Shown: positions 1 to 5,300 of the stretch, in pieces
Layout of the letters: each line of letters opens with the position of its first letter
Numbering within the stretch: position 1 is the first letter of the stretch
IMG/VR virus record: IMGVR_UViG_3300042516_003293
Span: 1 to 28,657 of that record
From: a virus
Reading direction: 5' to 3' (one strand)
Length of the DNA stretch: 28,657 nucleotides
Notes under the pieces: model-generated
What the model was told of the DNA's origin: nothing
What the model saw: only the letters and a program-made list of their open reading frames with translations
Database searches by the model: none
Made by a program: the position numbers and the translations under genes

Positions 1-33
1 GTGATCAATGACCGGAGGGCCGTTCGCGATCAC
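1..33. repeat. Intergenic palindromic repeat, copy 1
   Basis: Copy 1 of a 33-bp repeat that is identical in all four copies. Its ends are GTGATC and GATCAC, a 6-bp inverted repeat, with an inner CGG-AGGG-CCG hairpin. The TGA stop of the minus-strand gene at 30-443 lies inside its GATCAC end. The copy starts at the window edge, so its 7-bp left extension cannot be seen. Confidence 0.9.
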
Positions 34-443
34 GAAGCGATCATAGCAGCTTGCTTCAGGAAGTAGTTATCCGCATCCAAGCGGATGGCCCACTCGTCTG
101 AGCCCTGCCACTCGCCGTCTGCAGCATACCACTCGAAATTCCGCTGGCAGATCCCCTCGCCTGGAACGAAGGCCCCCAGTAGGGCATTCAGGCGTGACTT
201 CGTGGTGCTAGTGCGCCAGCCGCAGTCATCCAAGCGCATCCGCATGGTGTCGGGCTCGACCACGCCGATCAGGTAGCCGTGCAACCTGATCTCAATCTCG
301 CGGTAGTAGCCGGGCGTGTGGGCCGGGCCGTGATGTTCGACACAAACCTCAGTGTTGCCGAGCTTCAGGAGTCGCCCGGTCCTGCAGGAATCGTTGAGAG
401 CATCGCGGATGGCTTGGATCATCCGAGCTTCAGTCTTACGCAT
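30..443 (-). CDS. Small phage protein of unknown function (137 aa)
   Basis: I do not recognise a characterised function. The 137-residue soluble protein has no signal peptide or membrane segment. Its middle part (about residues 45-95) alternates beta-like stretches around RLHG and a GWRT-STTKSRLN segment; I recall similar short hypothetical proteins in phages of aquatic bacteria, unverified. The ATG at 443 is preceded by AGGGA, a good ribosome site, which is the left arm of a small GGGA/TCCC inverted repeat touching the start. Its TGA stop lies inside repeat copy 1, and repeat copy 2 lies about 20 bases upstream. This cassette layout and the minus strand set it apart from the late genes and suggest an early or accessory gene. 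Confidence 0.75.
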   Translation of the reverse strand: MRKTEARMIQAIRDALNDSCRTGRLLKLGNTEVCVEHHGPAHTPGYYREIEIRLHGYLIGVVEPDTMRMRLDDCGWRTSTTKSRLNALLGAFVPGEGICQRNFEWYAADGEWQGSDEWAIRLDADNYFLKQAAMIAS

Positions 444-453
444 GGGAGTTCCC
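444..453 (-). promoter_or_regulatory. Ribosome site inside a start-abutting inverted repeat
   Basis: On the minus strand GGGAACTCCC directly abuts the ATG of the 30-443 gene. The GGGA arm is the Shine-Dalgarno sequence and TCCC can pair with it. The same design precedes the next two genes. Confidence 0.55.
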
Positions 454-463
454 TGTTAACGAT

Positions 464-503
464 GGTGAGCGTGATCAATGACCGGAGGGCCGTTCGCGAT
501 CAC
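464..503. repeat. Intergenic palindromic repeat, copy 2
   Basis: Full 40-bp form: a 7-bp extension GGTGAGC at 464-470 and the 33-bp core at 471-503. It is identical to copies 3 and 4 over 40 bp. The TGA stop of the gene at 500-745 lies in its GATCAC end. Confidence 0.92.
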
Positions 504-745
504 GAGGCTGATACCTCCTGAAGATAGCACACCCCGTCGAACACTTCTGACCAGGCGCCGTTTAGGGCGTCTATGGCCGCCAGCGTCCTGGCCGCGTCGG
601 GCTGAGTGATCCTGCCGCTGGCCTCGTTGATCAGGCGGCATGCCTCCAGCATTCCGAGACGGAAGGCGGCTGCGGGGTCCTGCAGGCTTGCCGCTTCCTC
701 CTGCCGGATCTCCAGCTCGATTGCCATTTCTTTGACTGAAGCCAT
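500..745 (-). CDS. Small helical protein of unknown function (81 aa)
   Basis: I do not recognise this 81-residue protein. It is acidic to neutral, rich in Ala, Glu and Leu, and looks mostly helical, with no cysteine motif or membrane segment. The ATG at 745 is chosen because AGGGAG lies eight bases upstream; longer readings in other frames cross the repeat and lack such a site. The stop TGA is supplied by repeat copy 2, giving the same Ser-stop ending as the neighbouring 30-443 gene. A possible extended -10 (TGC TACAGT) lies 26 bases before the start. It belongs to the same repeat-bounded minus-strand cassette series as its neighbours. Confidence 0.7.
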   Translation of the reverse strand: MASVKEMAIELEIRQEEAASLQDPAAAFRLGMLEACRLINEASGRITQPDAARTLAAIDALNGAWSEVFDGVCYLQEVSAS

Positions 746-746
746 T

Positions 747-757
747 GGGATTCTCCC
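747..757 (-). promoter_or_regulatory. Ribosome site inside a start-proximal inverted repeat
   Basis: On the minus strand GGGA-GAA-TCCC lies one base before the ATG of the 500-745 gene. The GGGA arm is part of the Shine-Dalgarno sequence, so a 4-bp hairpin would occlude it. Confidence 0.55.
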
Positions 758-770
758 TGTGGTTGGATTG

Positions 771-779
771 ACTGTAGCA
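771..779 (-). promoter_or_regulatory. Possible extended -10 promoter
   Basis: TGC-TACAGT on the minus strand, 26 bases before the ATG at 745, resembles an extended -10. At 17-bp spacing the -35 position (794-799) falls inside repeat copy 3 and reads CATTGA, a poor match. Confidence 0.3.
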
Positions 780-782
780 CAC

Positions 783-822
783 GGTGAGCGTGATCAATGA
801 CCGGAGGGCCGTTCGCGATCAC
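783..822. repeat. Intergenic palindromic repeat, copy 3
   Basis: GGTGAGC extension at 783-789 and 33-bp core at 790-822, identical to copies 2 and 4. The TAG stop of the 822-977 gene shares one base with the repeat end. Confidence 0.92.
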
Positions 823-977
823 TAGCGATGCTTAACCACCTTGCAGCCCATGAGATCGCAGGAGTACAGGGTTGCGCTCGTGCTGCTGCTGCTGGGAATC
901 CTCATGCCGCCGAACGGCACAAGGATAGCGAAACCAGCGACGGTGCCGAGAACGATTGCTGCGATGGGTTGGAACAT
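822..977 (-). CDS. Small membrane protein (51 aa)
   Basis: I chose the ATG at 977, giving 51 residues, because AAAGGA lies nine bases upstream and a near-consensus promoter lies 23 bases upstream; an upstream in-frame start would put that promoter inside the gene. Residues 4-22 form one hydrophobic segment rich in Ile, Ala, Val and Gly, so it is probably an inner-membrane protein with a very short N-terminal end. A Ser-rich linker follows, then a tail with two cysteines (YSCDLMGCK). Function unknown; small phage membrane proteins serve in lysis, superinfection exclusion or host takeover, but nothing here picks one. It lies between repeat copies 3 and 4. Confidence 0.7.
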   Translation of the reverse strand: MFQPIAAIVLGTVAGFAILVPFGGMRIPSSSSTSATLYSCDLMGCKVVKHR

Positions 978-978
978 T

Positions 979-989
979 GGATTTGATCC
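979..989 (-). promoter_or_regulatory. Ribosome site inside a start-proximal inverted repeat
   Basis: GGAT-CAA-ATCC on the minus strand lies one base before the ATG at 977. The sequence differs from the two neighbouring genes but the 4-bp arms, three-base loop and position are the same. Confidence 0.5.
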
Positions 990-999
990 TTTCGGTTTG

Positions 1000-1028
1000 A
1001 TTGTAAGGCGTCCGCGTTCGGCTGTCAA
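1000..1028 (-). promoter_or_regulatory. Sigma70-type promoter for the 822-977 gene
   Basis: The minus strand has TTGACA (1023-1028), a 17-bp spacer and TACAAT (1000-1005). That is a perfect -35 and a one-mismatch -10 at ideal spacing. It points to transcription by unmodified host RNA polymerase, as expected for an early gene. Confidence 0.8.
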
Positions 1029-1046
1029 GTCGGCGGCAGTGGAAGC

Positions 1047-1086
1047 GGTGAGCGTGATCAATGACCGGAGGGCCGTTCGCGATCAC
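1047..1086. repeat. Intergenic palindromic repeat, copy 4
   Basis: GGTGAGC at 1047-1053 and 33-bp core at 1054-1086, identical to copies 2 and 3. It closes the cassette series on the right. No minus-strand gene is seen ending at it. Confidence 0.92.
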
Positions 1087-1261
1087 TGTGCTTGATAAAC
1101 ATAGCTCGGTACGATCGATTGCGAATGTATTGTGAGCTTGGTGTGCGCCAGGGATTTGGTCAGGGATTCGGCCAGACATCCGACCACCACTACCCCCCCC
1201 ACCCCCGATTTAGGAAAACTGGTCTTCAGTCAACCCCCCCACAAAATTTTTCAAAAAAACC
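1087..1261. other. Intergenic region with C-tracts between early and late genes
   Basis: No convincing gene. It contains an imperfect 12-bp tandem repeat (CAGGGATTTGGT then CAGGGATTCGGC, about 1149-1172) and three C-runs (C8 at 1193-1200, C5 at 1202-1206, C7 at 1234-1240). It separates the minus-strand cassettes from the plus-strand late genes. Confidence 0.5.
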
Positions 1262-1270
1262 GGTACGCTA
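1262..1270 (+). promoter_or_regulatory. Late promoter motif before the zinc-ribbon gene
   Basis: GGTACGCTA fits GG-N-A-N-N-(A/C)-T-(A/G). The -10 hexamer would be TACGCT; its last base is 21 bases before the ATG at 1290. Confidence 0.5.
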
Positions 1271-1289
1271 TGCTAGCGACCCAACTCAG

Positions 1290-1487
1290 ATGAACAAGCA
1301 TCCAGAGAATGAGGCAATTATAAACGATTTAATCGACGAGATGAATGCGATAAATTTAGTGGATGTATGGTGTAATGGTTGTCAGATGTATCGTCAAGTA
1401 AACAAGGTATATGCACCGTATATAACGACATTGGACTCATGCAGGTTTTGTCGTGTACCCGAGATACCAGAAGTTACGGAATACTGA
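1290..1487 (+). CDS. Small zinc-ribbon protein (65 aa)
   Basis: A 65-residue protein with two CxxC knuckles, CNGC (residues 28-31) and CRFC (51-54), 19 residues apart. This is a treble-clef or zinc-ribbon pattern that should bind one zinc ion. The first 25 residues look helical. Such small ribbons often bind nucleic acid or a protein partner, but no specific role is visible. I chose the ATG at 1290 rather than an in-frame upstream start because the extra N-terminus would be translated from C-tract, low-complexity DNA and because a late promoter motif lies 21 bases upstream. There is no Shine-Dalgarno sequence. It is the first plus-strand gene of the late region. Confidence 0.7.
   Translation: MNKHPENEAIINDLIDEMNAINLVDVWCNGCQMYRQVNKVYAPYITTLDSCRFCRVPEIPEVTEY
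1478..1486 (+). promoter_or_regulatory. Late promoter motif before the 1515 gene
   Basis: GGAATACTG, -10 hexamer AATACT, 30 bases before the ATG at 1515. It overlaps the stop codon of the zinc-ribbon gene. Confidence 0.5.
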
Positions 1488-1514
1488 TCAATAGATAGTT
1501 ACTTTCAGCATCGG

Positions 1515-2021
1515 ATGGCATCACCATTATTACCATATTATAATGGATTGATGTTGACGGATTGGCTTGGCGTCCCTGGCGTTTACGATGGACGGATTGC
1601 CATGGGTGAATCCCTTAGGTATGTGATACAAGTATTTTGCAAGCGTGAGGGAAGGCCAAGTGAATTACCAGATGCGGACCTGAGAGGCCAGCAGATCCCA
1701 GGTGCCAGTGGTTTCAGCAATCAGTACAGTGGATATGCGTTACGTGTAGCTGATGTCAGCAGCGACAGCACATACGAACTGGATGGATCGCGGACGATAC
1801 AACAAAACAGCAGCGGTTTAACATTTCAGGACATATCGGGACATTATGACTATTTGGGCAATGGTCTCAGGGGTCAAATTCAACTGGGTTTGGATGCCCC
1901 CAGGGCTTATCAAATCACAAACATGGGAGGAGTATATAATGGTTCAGGTATTGACGAGTTGATCTATTCGGAGGTCCAGGGTGTACCAATCAGGATGACA
2001 ATTGGCCAGGTAACGACATGA
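1515..2021 (+). CDS. Probable neck or head-tail joining protein (168 aa)
   Basis: I do not recognise a named domain. The 168-residue protein is soluble, largely beta-strand in character, rich in Gly, Ser and Tyr, with no signal peptide. Its place is informative: it overlaps by four bases (ATGA) with a tail-completion-like gene and sits just before the tail chaperone, where long-tailed phages keep neck, adaptor and stopper genes. A role at the head-tail joint is an inference from order only. No Shine-Dalgarno sequence precedes the ATG, but a late promoter motif ends 29 bases upstream. AGG codons for Arg are frequent here and rare in the capsid gene. Confidence 0.55.
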   Translation: MASPLLPYYNGLMLTDWLGVPGVYDGRIAMGESLRYVIQVFCKREGRPSELPDADLRGQQIPGASGFSNQYSGYALRVADVSSDSTYELDGSRTIQQNSSGLTFQDISGHYDYLGNGLRGQIQLGLDAPRAYQITNMGGVYNGSGIDELIYSEVQGVPIRMTIGQVTT

Positions 2022-2548
2022 CGAAGGTCAGGATCAGATCTGGGATGAACCTGGCATCGGAGTTTGGGGATAAGTTATCGAATGAAATCAGCAAACAGTT
2101 ACGGGATCAAAAGATCGATATAAAATTTGACCTGGCCATTGGTTTCAGATTAACCTATAAGGTGAATAAAGACAGTATTACCAAGATCATATCAGAAATC
2201 AACGCAAGGGCAATGGATATTGTTGCTGGCGATATAGCGGACGCATTGAATGCTGCCATGAGCAGTGGGATATGGTCGGGTCAGGATCCTGATATTGTTG
2301 ACAGTGGGGCATTGCTAAGGTCATTGAGGGTGACCAGGGAGGGCAGCGACATACGCATCAGTTATTCGGAGCCGTATGCGGCATTGATACATTATGGTGG
2401 ATATGTAACACCGTACGGCAACAAGTCAGCGGAGCGTGTGTATATACCGGGGAAACCATGGGCAGAATCATTACTGTTTGGCGGCGGACCAATCGCGCAA
2501 TATGACTATTCGGCTGCATATAAAAAAGCACTAGCGAGCATAAATTAA
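2018..2548 (+). CDS. HK97 gp10-like tail completion protein (176 aa)
   Basis: The C-terminal half carries the pattern of the HK97 gp10/tail-completion family: DSGALLRSL near residue 91, then SYSEPYAALIHYGGYV, and a PGKPW near the end. These proteins help finish the tail or join it to the head. The N-terminal 80 residues are charged and helical. Length is within the family range (about 110-180). It overlaps the stop of the 1515 gene by four bases, which suggests coupled translation, and AGGT lies upstream of the start. Family assignment rests on motif memory, not on a search. Confidence 0.75.
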   Translation: MTKVRIRSGMNLASEFGDKLSNEISKQLRDQKIDIKFDLAIGFRLTYKVNKDSITKIISEINARAMDIVAGDIADALNAAMSSGIWSGQDPDIVDSGALLRSLRVTREGSDIRISYSEPYAALIHYGGYVTPYGNKSAERVYIPGKPWAESLLFGGGPIAQYDYSAAYKKALASIN

Positions 2549-2568
2549 CGAGCATCTGTGGGTAAATG

Positions 2569-2577
2569 GGTATACTG
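2569..2577 (+). promoter_or_regulatory. Late promoter motif before the tail chaperone
   Basis: GGTATACTG with -10 hexamer TATACT (2571-2576), 62 bases before the ATG at 2638. It overlaps a perfect 12-bp palindrome at 2573-2584. Confidence 0.5.
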
Positions 2578-2584
2578 TACAGTA
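2573..2584. promoter_or_regulatory. 12-bp palindrome overlapping a promoter
   Basis: TACTGTACAGTA is a perfect palindrome overlapping the -10 hexamer at 2571-2576. It could be an operator for a dimeric regulator. Only one copy was noticed. Confidence 0.35.
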
Positions 2585-2637
2585 CCACCAGGCAGGATAT
2601 CCAAAGTGCTGTCTGACATCAGATCAAAGGTTTGGAT

Positions 2638-3240
2638 ATGAGCAAGTTACCTTTTGTTGTTGAGCCACGGTTGGCACCACGCATCGAACGTATTGGCTCC
2701 GAGGATTCTGGTATCATCGAGATTGAGCGCAGGGGATATTTAACGAGTGGTGAAAAGAATTTTGTACAACAAATTGCGCAACAAGATACGGGCACGATGC
2801 GTTTGATTGAGCTTGCTCGATTGATTTCCAGGGAATACGACTTGGATTTGGAGTTGGCGTATGATTTATTGATAGCATCAATCACGAATCAGGTGCGAGA
2901 AGGTGTACGGGAAACGGAAATCATTGGTAACATTACGAAAGATTACAGCACCCAGGTACAGGATGTAATCAAAGAGATTGCAATTTCAAAATCAAGGGAA
3001 GAATTGGTGATGGCGGCGTGTCTGATCACGCATCGTGTCAACCGTGATTTTGAAACAGCAGACATCATGGAGGTGCATCCTGATATTATCAGCGCACTGG
3101 CGGAATTATACCGTGAAGAAGAAATGAAATCAATTACACGGTTACTGGGTAATTCCGAGGATGCTGCTGACAAGAAAGCTGATGAGGCAGTTAATATCGA
3201 GAAGATCGAAAAAAAGCGCAAGGTGACCCGAGCGAACTGA
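2638..3240 (+). CDS. Tail assembly chaperone, short form (G-like, 200 aa)
   Basis: Zero-frame product of a frameshifting tail chaperone locus. I chose ATG 2638 (AAAGG seven bases upstream) over TTG 2632. The 200-residue protein is mostly helical and charged and ends in a Lys-rich tail. In lambda, gpG and the frameshifted gpGT load onto the tape measure during tail assembly; both are absent from the finished virion. The evidence is architectural: a classical slippery heptamer A AAA AAG at 3210-3216, eight codons before the stop, with a long reading frame open in -1. The order is slightly unusual, because tail terminator and tube genes come after the chaperone rather than before it. Confidence 0.75.
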   Translation: MSKLPFVVEPRLAPRIERIGSEDSGIIEIERRGYLTSGEKNFVQQIAQQDTGTMRLIELARLISREYDLDLELAYDLLIASITNQVREGVRETEIIGNITKDYSTQVQDVIKEIAISKSREELVMAACLITHRVNRDFETADIMEVHPDIISALAELYREEEMKSITRLLGNSEDAADKKADEAVNIEKIEKKRKVTRAN

Positions 3241-3854
3241 TACCATTCCAGGAATATTACTGGACACTGAAGTATTCGTTTCCGGGCGACCCTGAGTTCA
3301 GCGTAAACAACTATTGGTTATTACCGTATGAGTACATCATAGGAGCCGTCAGGGCTGTAAATGAGATACGGTTCCAAAGGTTACATGAATACGAAAGGCC
3401 GTTTGCGATGTTAGCAGCACAGCAAGCGGAAATGAATCGCGATGCAAAGAAAAGGCGCAAACCGTTCGATTTGAATGATTTTTACTTATATGTAGACAGC
3501 AATACATCAGACATGCCAGATGGTATCTATGGTGCTGCGGCAAAACGGTTAATTGAACTGGGCAAATACCCGAGTTGGGCGTTGTTTGTGTACAACGACT
3601 TGAAAGTAAATGCAAAGAACTGTAAGGCACCAAGTGACGATGATCTAGTGCTGATGAATGACACAGCAGTCATACTAGCGCCCAAGGTTATCGATGGTAC
3701 GTGTCACGGGATGTTGTTGGCGCTACGTGATGCGAGCAATCGTATCCTGGAGTTTTCTGATATCACGGGTGAAAACACTATGATACTGAGGATGCCATCC
3801 ATCGAAGGCCAGGTCACGGCAAACGAGGACGCGCAACTCAGGATAATAGCCTAG
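2638..3854 (+). CDS. Tail assembly chaperone, -1 frameshift fusion (GT-like, 405 aa)
   Basis: Join of 2638-3216 and 3216-3854. After AAG at 3214-3216 the ribosome slips back one base and continues with GCG CAA GGT. This gives 193 residues of the short form plus 212 residues of a T-like domain, 405 in all. The T region is open from 3195 to 3854 and has no ATG, GTG or TTG start before 3408, yet the stretch 3216-3407 reads as ordinary protein (Tyr/Trp-rich, then helical). So it cannot be reached whole without a frameshift. The T part ends at TAG 3852-3854, with the stop of the converging HNH gene starting at the very next base. Known GT proteins bind the tape measure and recruit tube subunits. 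Confidence 0.78.
3210..3216 (+). promoter_or_regulatory. -1 ribosomal slippery site A AAA AAG
   Basis: Zero-frame codons are GAA AAA AAG, so the heptamer A AAA AAG is in the correct X XXY YYZ phase. This is the heptamer used by E. coli dnaX. Downstream I see only weak pairing (around 3217-3234 and CCAG/CTGG near 3247-3262). Confidence 0.82.
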
Positions 3855-4256
3855 TTAAGCTGCGTCTTTTTCTGGTGCCATTTGTGGTGACCAGTTACCA
3901 TTAAGCCACTGTCCAATGCGCCATTCAGCGATTGGGCTGTAGAATGATTGCTGGCGGTACCACGTTTTCCAATCCTGGGAGGCCTTTGAGTGATTACAGG
4001 ATACGCAAGCTGGTGTTATGTTATTGGTGCGATCTGGACCACCTCTGGATTTCGGCCTGATGTGATCTATTGTCAGACTCAGATCATCTATTGGCGGTTT
4101 GCCGCAATAAGCGCAACGATAATCCCATGCCCTTTTGATTGATTCTATCCATTGTTTGCGTGCCTCTTTGCGTGTTAAAGCAGACATGTTCGACAAATAA
4201 TCAGATGGGTACTGGTACAATGGCAAATCAACGATGCCATTTAGCCGTCCATTCAT
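3855..4256 (-). CDS. HNH homing-type endonuclease (133 aa)
   Basis: A free-standing HNH nuclease. The zinc knuckles are CAYC (residues 48-51) and CVSC (84-87); the catalytic motif has DH (64-65) followed by IRPKSRGG, then NN (78-79) and CNHSK (87-91). These are the parts of the beta-beta-alpha-metal fold that nicks or cuts DNA. The C-terminal WYRQQSFY...WRIGQWL segment resembles HNH proteins I recall from cyanobacteria and cyanophages. It points against the late genes and its stop directly abuts the stop of the chaperone gene. No intron is seen in the flanking genes, so it looks like an intergenic homing insertion. No Shine-Dalgarno sequence; the 29-residue ORF ends five bases upstream. Confidence 0.92.
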   Translation of the reverse strand: MNGRLNGIVDLPLYQYPSDYLSNMSALTRKEARKQWIESIKRAWDYRCAYCGKPPIDDLSLTIDHIRPKSRGGPDRTNNITPACVSCNHSKASQDWKTWYRQQSFYSPIAEWRIGQWLNGNWSPQMAPEKDAA

Positions 4257-4261
4257 TTGTG

Positions 4262-4351
4262 TTACTTGTCTGTGAAATACTTATCCGTTAATTGCAATAC
4301 TGTATGGCAAGTGTCGATATAGCGGACCAAGTGAAGCTCTAGGTTAGCCAT
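4262..4351 (-). CDS. Small ORF upstream of the HNH gene (29 aa)
   Basis: Begins MANLELHLVRYIDT and ends FTDK, 29 residues, helical in character, five bases before the HNH start. The frame stays open upstream to a CTG at 4391-4393 that overlaps the stop of the 4390 gene, so a 43-residue form is possible. I prefer the ATG at 4351 because a late promoter motif (4375-4383) lies 25 bases upstream. Function unknown; it may simply couple translation into the HNH gene. Confidence 0.45.
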   Translation of the reverse strand: MANLELHLVRYIDTCHTVLQLTDKYFTDK

Positions 4352-4374
4352 GGCTTGGTATTCGACTGTTGATA

Positions 4375-4383
4375 TATGATTCC
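4375..4383 (-). promoter_or_regulatory. Late promoter motif on the minus strand
   Basis: GGAATCATA on the minus strand, -10 hexamer AATCAT, 25 bases before the ATG at 4351. It probably drives the small ORF and the HNH gene. Confidence 0.45.
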
Positions 4384-4389
4384 TAGCGA

Positions 4390-4653
4390 TCAGTCGCCCG
4401 CAGGCCGATTACTGTTTATTTTTACCTGTTTTTCCTGTAATCTTTTTGCTAATTTTTCTCGTCTGAAATTTATCAATTGTGCCTGTTTTTCCAGCTCGGC
4501 GGACTGCTCTCGTGTTACTTCTACGACTTTAATAGAACCGTAATCTGTGACAATTGTGCCAACATCTAAATTGGTGCTATATTCTGCGGCGGCGGGGGAA
4601 CTTAGTGGATCGGGGCAAGAAATTACCGGTTCCAGGTCAGCGGGAGTATCCAT
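4390..4653 (-). CDS. Small protein with C-terminal coiled coil (87 aa)
   Basis: I do not recognise this 87-residue protein. The first half is acidic and Pro/Ala-rich and probably disordered, then there is a short beta-like stretch (TIVTDYGSIKVVEV, about residues 33-46). Residues 48-78 are charged and helical with heptad-like spacing and would suit a coiled coil or a nucleic-acid contact. It lies in the same minus-strand islet as the HNH gene, in a cluster of three genes that interrupts the tail operon, so it may have moved in with the nuclease. A late promoter-like site with one mismatch lies 20 bases upstream of its ATG. There is no Shine-Dalgarno sequence. Confidence 0.6.
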   Translation of the reverse strand: MDTPADLEPVISCPDPLSSPAAAEYSTNLDVGTIVTDYGSIKVVEVTREQSAELEKQAQLINFRREKLAKRLQEKQVKINSNRPAGD

Positions 4654-4671
4654 AAGTTAATAGCAACACAA

Positions 4672-4680
4672 TAGTTAACC
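4672..4680 (-). promoter_or_regulatory. Late promoter-like site before the 4390 gene
   Basis: GGTTAACTA on the minus strand matches the late motif except for the fourth base. The -10 hexamer TTAACT is 20 bases before the ATG at 4653. Confidence 0.35.
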
Positions 4681-4699
4681 AATAATCCACTGCAGAACA

Positions 4700-4708
4700 G
4701 GAAACATA
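4700..4708 (+). promoter_or_regulatory. Late promoter motif before the 4732 gene
   Basis: GGAAACATA, -10 hexamer AAACAT, 25 bases before the GTG start at 4732. With the minus-strand site at 4672-4680 it forms a divergent promoter region. Confidence 0.5.
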
Positions 4709-4731
4709 GAGCATCCCGATAGGTATATGCA

Positions 4732-5184
4732 GTGACGCAACAACTGGTAACATCACCAGAGGTGATATACGACACCTTGACTGGTGACAGTACTTTTATG
4801 AGCTATGTTGGGAGCTATGTGTTCACAAATAGCAACACAACTCTTGACTCCATCAGCATTTTAAGCCCCGGTCAGGACTTGCCACGTCTGAAATCAGTCA
4901 ACGGCATGGAAGTAGTTATACATGACGTCGGTCCAATCAATCGAATTGATTACATAAGTGATGCATCGACCAGCCTGGTTACATGGAAGTGCTATTTAAT
5001 AGCATGGGAAGGAGCAACTGGCGGCACACTGACAGCAGCAATGCGCCGCATGATTGAACTATTCAGTGGTGCGCGATCAATTGAAATTACGCCAGCCAGT
5101 ATTGACGCAGTTGGATCGGAATTAAGAGCATTAACACAAATTTTGGTTACTATTCCTGAGAATTCTATTGTGATTCCACAATAG
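4732..5184 (+). CDS. Probable tail terminator or completion protein (150 aa)
   Basis: A 150-residue soluble alpha/beta protein directly upstream of the tail tube gene, the usual place of the tail terminator (lambda gpU-like), which caps the growing tube and joins it to the head. The pattern fits that fold loosely: an N-terminal helix around residues 8-25, a central beta region with WKCYLIAWEG near residues 84-93, then a long helix (LTAAMRRMIELF) and a final strand. Assignment rests on position and length more than on motifs. The start is GTG with only a weak AGGT upstream and a late promoter motif before it. A minor neck protein is the main alternative. Confidence 0.55.
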   Translation: MTQQLVTSPEVIYDTLTGDSTFMSYVGSYVFTNSNTTLDSISILSPGQDLPRLKSVNGMEVVIHDVGPINRIDYISDASTSLVTWKCYLIAWEGATGGTLTAAMRRMIELFSGARSIEITPASIDAVGSELRALTQILVTIPENSIVIPQ

Positions 5185-5248
5185 CACACCACTTAGTATT
5201 CCAAAATCAACAATTAACCACGTAATCGCCAGTAATCAAGCATATTTT

Positions 5249-5257
5249 GGAACTCTA
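5249..5257 (+). promoter_or_regulatory. Late promoter motif before the tail tube gene
   Basis: GGAACTCTA, -10 hexamer AACTCT (5251-5256). It lies 12 bases before a GTG at 5268 and 45 bases before the ATG at 5301, which favours the ATG as the real start. Confidence 0.5.
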
Positions 5258-5263
5258 GGGTAA

Positions 5264-5281
5264 CGGGGTGGTACTGCCCCG
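5264..5281 (+). promoter_or_regulatory. 5' leader hairpin of the tail tube mRNA
   Basis: CGGGG and CCCCG can form a 5-bp GC stem with an 8-base loop right at the predicted 5' end of the tail tube transcript. Such 5' hairpins can protect abundant phage mRNAs. It would bury a GTG start at 5268. Confidence 0.4.
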
Positions 5282-5300
5282 GATTGTCCCTTCGCCCCGG

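Noticed and set aside
1-1086. CRISPR array
   Set aside because: The repeats are 280-320 bp apart with genes between them, and there is no cas gene or uniform short spacer.
1-1086. Integron cassettes with attC sites
   Set aside because: No GTTRRRY core, no integrase in the window, and the repeats are identical rather than gene-specific as attC sites are. Only the layout is similar.
1092-1289. N-terminal extension of the zinc-ribbon gene
   Set aside because: The frame is open, but it reads through C-tracts and a tandem repeat and lies upstream of the promoter motif at 1262.
3408-3854. Separate gene starting at ATG 3408
   Set aside because: The frame is protein-like well before 3408 and joins the slippery site, so this ATG is internal to the frameshift product.
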